Below, one piece after another: positions 4,915-7,268 of a stretch of 7,268 nt of DNA. Within the stretch, counting starts at the first letter, position 1. Every line of letters starts with the position of its first letter. Below the pieces are notes generated by a model. The model did not search any database. It saw only the letters and a list, made by a program, of their open reading frames with translations, and was not told the origin of the DNA. Source of the DNA: an uncultured Dysosmobacter sp. (GTDB lineage: Bacteria; Bacillota; Clostridia; Oscillospirales; Oscillospiraceae); assembly GCA_934504065.1 (NCBI GenBank), contig CAKSVQ010000115.1:1-7268 (forward strand). The letters run 5' to 3'. Made by a program: the position numbers and the translations under genes.

Positions 4915-6468
4915 TTGGAAACTGTGGCAGCGGTTCAGCTTCGAAACATTACCAAGCGGTTCGGCAAAAGCGTCATCGCCAACAAAAATGTTTCTCTGGA
5001 CATCAACAAAGGCGAGATCCTCTCCCTTCTGGGCGAAAACGGCAGCGGAAAAACCACCTTGATGAATATGCTGGCCGGCATCTACTTCCCGGACGAGGGC
5101 GAGATTCTAGTAAACGGCAAGCCCGTCACCATCGCCTCCCCCAAGGACGCCTTCGACAACGGCATCGGCATGATCCATCAGCACTTCAAGCTGGTGGATG
5201 TGTTCACGGCGGCGGAAAACATTGTTCTGGGTCTGGAGGACGAGGGCAAGCTCGACCTCAAGGCAGCAGCCGCCAAGATCACCGCCATCTGCGAAAAATA
5301 CGGTTTCCAGATCGATCCCAACAAGAAGATCTACGATATGTCGGTCTCCGAAAAGCAGACGGTGGAGATCGTAAAGGTGCTCTACCGGGGCGCACAGATT
5401 TTGATCCTCGACGAGCCCACCGCCGTTTTGACCCCGCAGGAGACCGACCGCCTGTTCGACGTGATGCGCAACATGAAAGCCGACGGCAAGGCCATGATCA
5501 TTATCACCCACAAGCTCCATGAGGTCATGGACGTTTCCGACCGGGTAGCCGTGCTGCGCAAGGGCGAGTACATCGGCAGCGTGCTTACGAAGGACACCTC
5601 CCCACAGGCCCTGACGGACATGATGGTAGGCCATGCGGTCACGCTGAATATCGACCGCCCCGAGCCCAAGAACCCCACTCCCCGGCTGGATGTTCAGCAC
5701 GTCACGGTTTACGATGCACTGGGCGTCAAGCGGCTGGACGATGTGTCCTTCACCGCCATGGGCGGCGAGATCTTAGGTATCGCGGGCATCGCCGGCTCCG
5801 GCCAGAAGGAGCTGCTGGAGGCCATCGCGGGCTTGCAGCCCATGGAAAGCGGCGCTTCCATCCACTACCGCTCCAAAGAAACGGCGGAGGGCGACACCGG
5901 CGTGGAGCTGGTGGGAAAGACGCCCCTGCAGATCAAGCGCGCGGGCGTTTCCCTCGCCTTTGTGCCGGAGGATCGGCTGGGCATGGGGTTGGTCGGCTCC
6001 ATGGGCATGACGGGCAATATGCTGCTGCGCAGCTACCGCAAGGGCCACGGCGCATTCACTGACCGCAAGGCCCCCAAAAAGCTGGCCGAGGAAATCCTGA
6101 CGGAGCTGGACGTGGTCACCCCCAATGTCAACTTCCCGGTCCGGCGGCTTTCCGGCGGCAACGTGCAGAAGGTGCTGGTGGGCCGCGAGATCGCGCAGGA
6201 CCCCTCCGTGCTGATGACGGCTTACGCCGTCCGCGGTCTGGACATCAACACCTCCTATACCATTTATAACCTGCTGACCGAGCAGAAAATGAAGGGCGTC
6301 GCCGTGGTCTACGTGGGCGAGGATCTGGACGTGCTGCTGGAGCTGTGCGACCGCATTCTGGTGCTGTGCGGCGGCCAGGTCAGCGGCATCGTGGACGCGC
6401 GCACCACCTCCAAGGAGGAAGTGGGACTGCTGATGACCCGGTTTAAAAAGGAGGCTGCGGAAGCATGA
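4915..6468 (+). CDS. BMP-type ABC transporter ATP-binding protein (two nucleotide-binding domains)
   Basis: Cytoplasmic ATPase of 517 residues, the normal length of the YufO/RbsA-like double-domain subunits that energise BMP importers. Numbered from TTG 4915, NBD1 has V-Q-L-R-N-I-T-K-R-F at the start, Walker A G-E-N-G-S-G-K-T-T (40-48), a variant signature S-V-S-E-K-Q (143-148), Walker B I-L-I-L-D-E-P-T (162-169) and the switch His199. NBD2 has a degenerate Walker A, G-I-A-G-S-G-Q-K-E (291-299), signature L-S-G-G-N (412-416), A-Y-A-V-R-G-L-D (436-443, where most relatives have A-x-P-T-R-G-L-D) and V-G-E-D-L-D (467-472). Loss of the Walker A Lys in NBD2 is usual for this family, so NBD1 is the likely catalytic site. 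The start is TTG 4915: it has the best-spaced ribosome binding site, gives a family-like N terminus, and lies downstream of the promoter. Starts at 4762 or 4906 would add unrelated sequence. Its stop overlaps the permease start (ATGA), implying translational coupling. Confidence 0.9.
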   Translation: METVAAVQLRNITKRFGKSVIANKNVSLDINKGEILSLLGENGSGKTTLMNMLAGIYFPDEGEILVNGKPVTIASPKDAFDNGIGMIHQHFKLVDVFTAAENIVLGLEDEGKLDLKAAAAKITAICEKYGFQIDPNKKIYDMSVSEKQTVEIVKVLYRGAQILILDEPTAVLTPQETDRLFDVMRNMKADGKAMIIITHKLHEVMDVSDRVAVLRKGEYIGSVLTKDTSPQALTDMMVGHAVTLNIDRPEPKNPTPRLDVQHVTVYDALGVKRLDDVSFTAMGGEILGIAGIAGSGQKELLEAIAGLQPMESGASIHYRSKETAEGDTGVELVGKTPLQIKRAGVSLAFVPEDRLGMGLVGSMGMTGNMLLRSYRKGHGAFTDRKAPKKLAEEILTELDVVTPNVNFPVRRLSGGNVQKVLVGREIAQDPSVLMTAYAVRGLDINTSYTIYNLLTEQKMKGVAVVYVGEDLDVLLELCDRILVLCGGQVSGIVDARTTSKEEVGLLMTRFKKEAAEA

Positions 6469-7268
6469 GTCAGGTAAAGCAAGGAAAAGAGCCCCTGCTG
6501 CGCATCGCCAAGCGGGACGGCATCTCCCGCCCCAAGGCATACGGCATCCGCGTGGCGGCTGTGCTTTTATCACTGGTGGTCAGCGGCATCTTCATCTTCG
6601 CCGTGACAAAGCTGAACCCTGTGGATGTTTACAAGGGAATTTACGACGGCGCTTTCGGCACCTCCCGCCGGAGCTGGGTCACCATCCGGGACACGATGAT
6701 GCTGCTTTGCATCGGCGTGGGACTGGCCCCCGCCTTTAAGATGCGTTTTTGGAACGTAGGCGCGGAGGGACAGGTGCTCATCGGCGGCGTGCTCACCGCC
6801 GGGATCATGCGGGCCTTTGGCGCGTCTCTTTCCACTCCGGCGCTGCTGGTGGTGATGGCTGTTGCCAGCATGGCAGCCGGATGCCTCTGGGGCGTGATCC
6901 CCGGCGTGTTCAAGGCATACTGGAACACCAATGAGACGCTGTTCACCCTGATGATGAACTATGTGGCCATCCAGATCACCAGCTACTGCGTGGCGCTGTG
7001 GGAAAACCCCATTGGCTCCAACACCGTGGGCGTGATCAATCAGGCCACCAAGGCCGGATGGTTCCCCGCCCTCTTCGGTCAGACCTACGGGCTGAATGTG
7101 CTGCTGGTGCTGATTTTGACGGTGGGAATGTTCCTCTATCTGAAGTATTCCAAGCAGGGCTACGAGATCACCGTGGTGGGCGACAGTGTGAACACCGCCC
7201 GCTATGCCGGCATCAGCGTGAAAAAGGTCACCATCCGCACCATGGCTATCTCCGGCGCCATCTGCGGC
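6465..7268 (+). CDS. BMP-type ABC transporter permease (3' partial)
   Basis: The first 268 residues of an inner-membrane permease of the branched-chain/ribose/nucleoside permease family; the frame stays open to the window edge. The ATG overlaps the ATPase stop by four bases, with AAGGAGG (6448-6454) ten bases upstream. A basic N-terminal tail (1-28) precedes a membrane segment at about 29-48, and further hydrophobic segments lie near 76-91, 103-117, 125-147, 157-178 and 209-226. Family motifs are F-W-N-V-G-A-E-G-Q (95-103), N-T-N-E-T-L-F-T-L-M-M-N-Y (154-166) and the cytoplasmic coupling stretch V-V-G-D-S-V-N-T-A-R-Y-A-G-I (237-250). It is like YufP, the first of two permeases in BMP importers, so a second, shorter permease gene is expected just beyond the window. 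With the lipoprotein and ATPase it would import nucleosides or related purine compounds; the exact ligand is unknown. Confidence 0.9.
   Translation, partial: MSQVKQGKEPLLRIAKRDGISRPKAYGIRVAAVLLSLVVSGIFIFAVTKLNPVDVYKGIYDGAFGTSRRSWVTIRDTMMLLCIGVGLAPAFKMRFWNVGAEGQVLIGGVLTAGIMRAFGASLSTPALLVVMAVASMAAGCLWGVIPGVFKAYWNTNETLFTLMMNYVAIQITSYCVALWENPIGSNTVGVINQATKAGWFPALFGQTYGLNVLLVLILTVGMFLYLKYSKQGYEITVVGDSVNTARYAGISVKKVTIRTMAISGAICG

Noticed and set aside
4733..5062. A 109-residue plus-strand open frame overlapping the ATPase leader and start
   Set aside because: It begins upstream of the predicted transcript start, shows no family resemblance, and its second half is an out-of-phase reading of the ATPase gene.

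Overview
The window looks like chromosomal DNA from a GC-rich gut Firmicute, probably of the Oscillospiraceae/Ruminococcaceae type (Flavonifractor, Lawsonibacter and relatives). This is judged from strong C/G preference at third codon positions, AT-rich intergenic regions, strong AAGGAGG-like ribosome binding sites, a lipoprotein with a Gram-positive style signal peptide, and the gene set. The genus is an inference, since no rRNA or other marker is present. All genes are on the plus strand. I see no mobile element, CRISPR array, tRNA or rRNA.

The left half (1-3186) is a catabolic block: the C-terminal part of a YgeY-type M20 metallohydrolase, a complete YgeW-type knotted carbamoyltransferase, and a complete carbamate kinase (ArcC). 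A GC-rich double hairpin lies between ygeW and arcC, and a good intrinsic terminator follows arcC. These genes belong to the yge cluster linked to selenium-dependent purine/urate breakdown. The likely logic is that YgeY hydrolyses an intermediate, YgeW phosphorolyses a ureido (carbamoyl-amino) compound to carbamoyl phosphate plus an amine, and carbamate kinase turns carbamoyl phosphate plus ADP into ATP, ammonia and CO2. The last step is a substrate-level ATP gain useful to an anaerobe.

The right half (3187-7268) is a BMP-family ABC importer of the kind that takes up nucleosides or purine-like compounds: a substrate-binding lipoprotein, a double-domain ATPase and the first of probably two permeases, which runs off the window. 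The lipoprotein gene has its own near-consensus promoter, preceded by palindromes that could be operators, and its own terminator. The ATPase and permease start from a second near-consensus promoter with an extended -10. That promoter lies downstream of an in-frame ATG that would lengthen the ATPase, so the true start is almost certainly the TTG at 4915.

The genes belong to known families. The points worth a second look are the regulatory layout (binding protein and transporter core on separate transcription units, palindromes, intergenic hairpins), the corrected ATPase start, and the pairing of a ureido-catabolic block with a purine-type importer, which suggests the importer's substrate.
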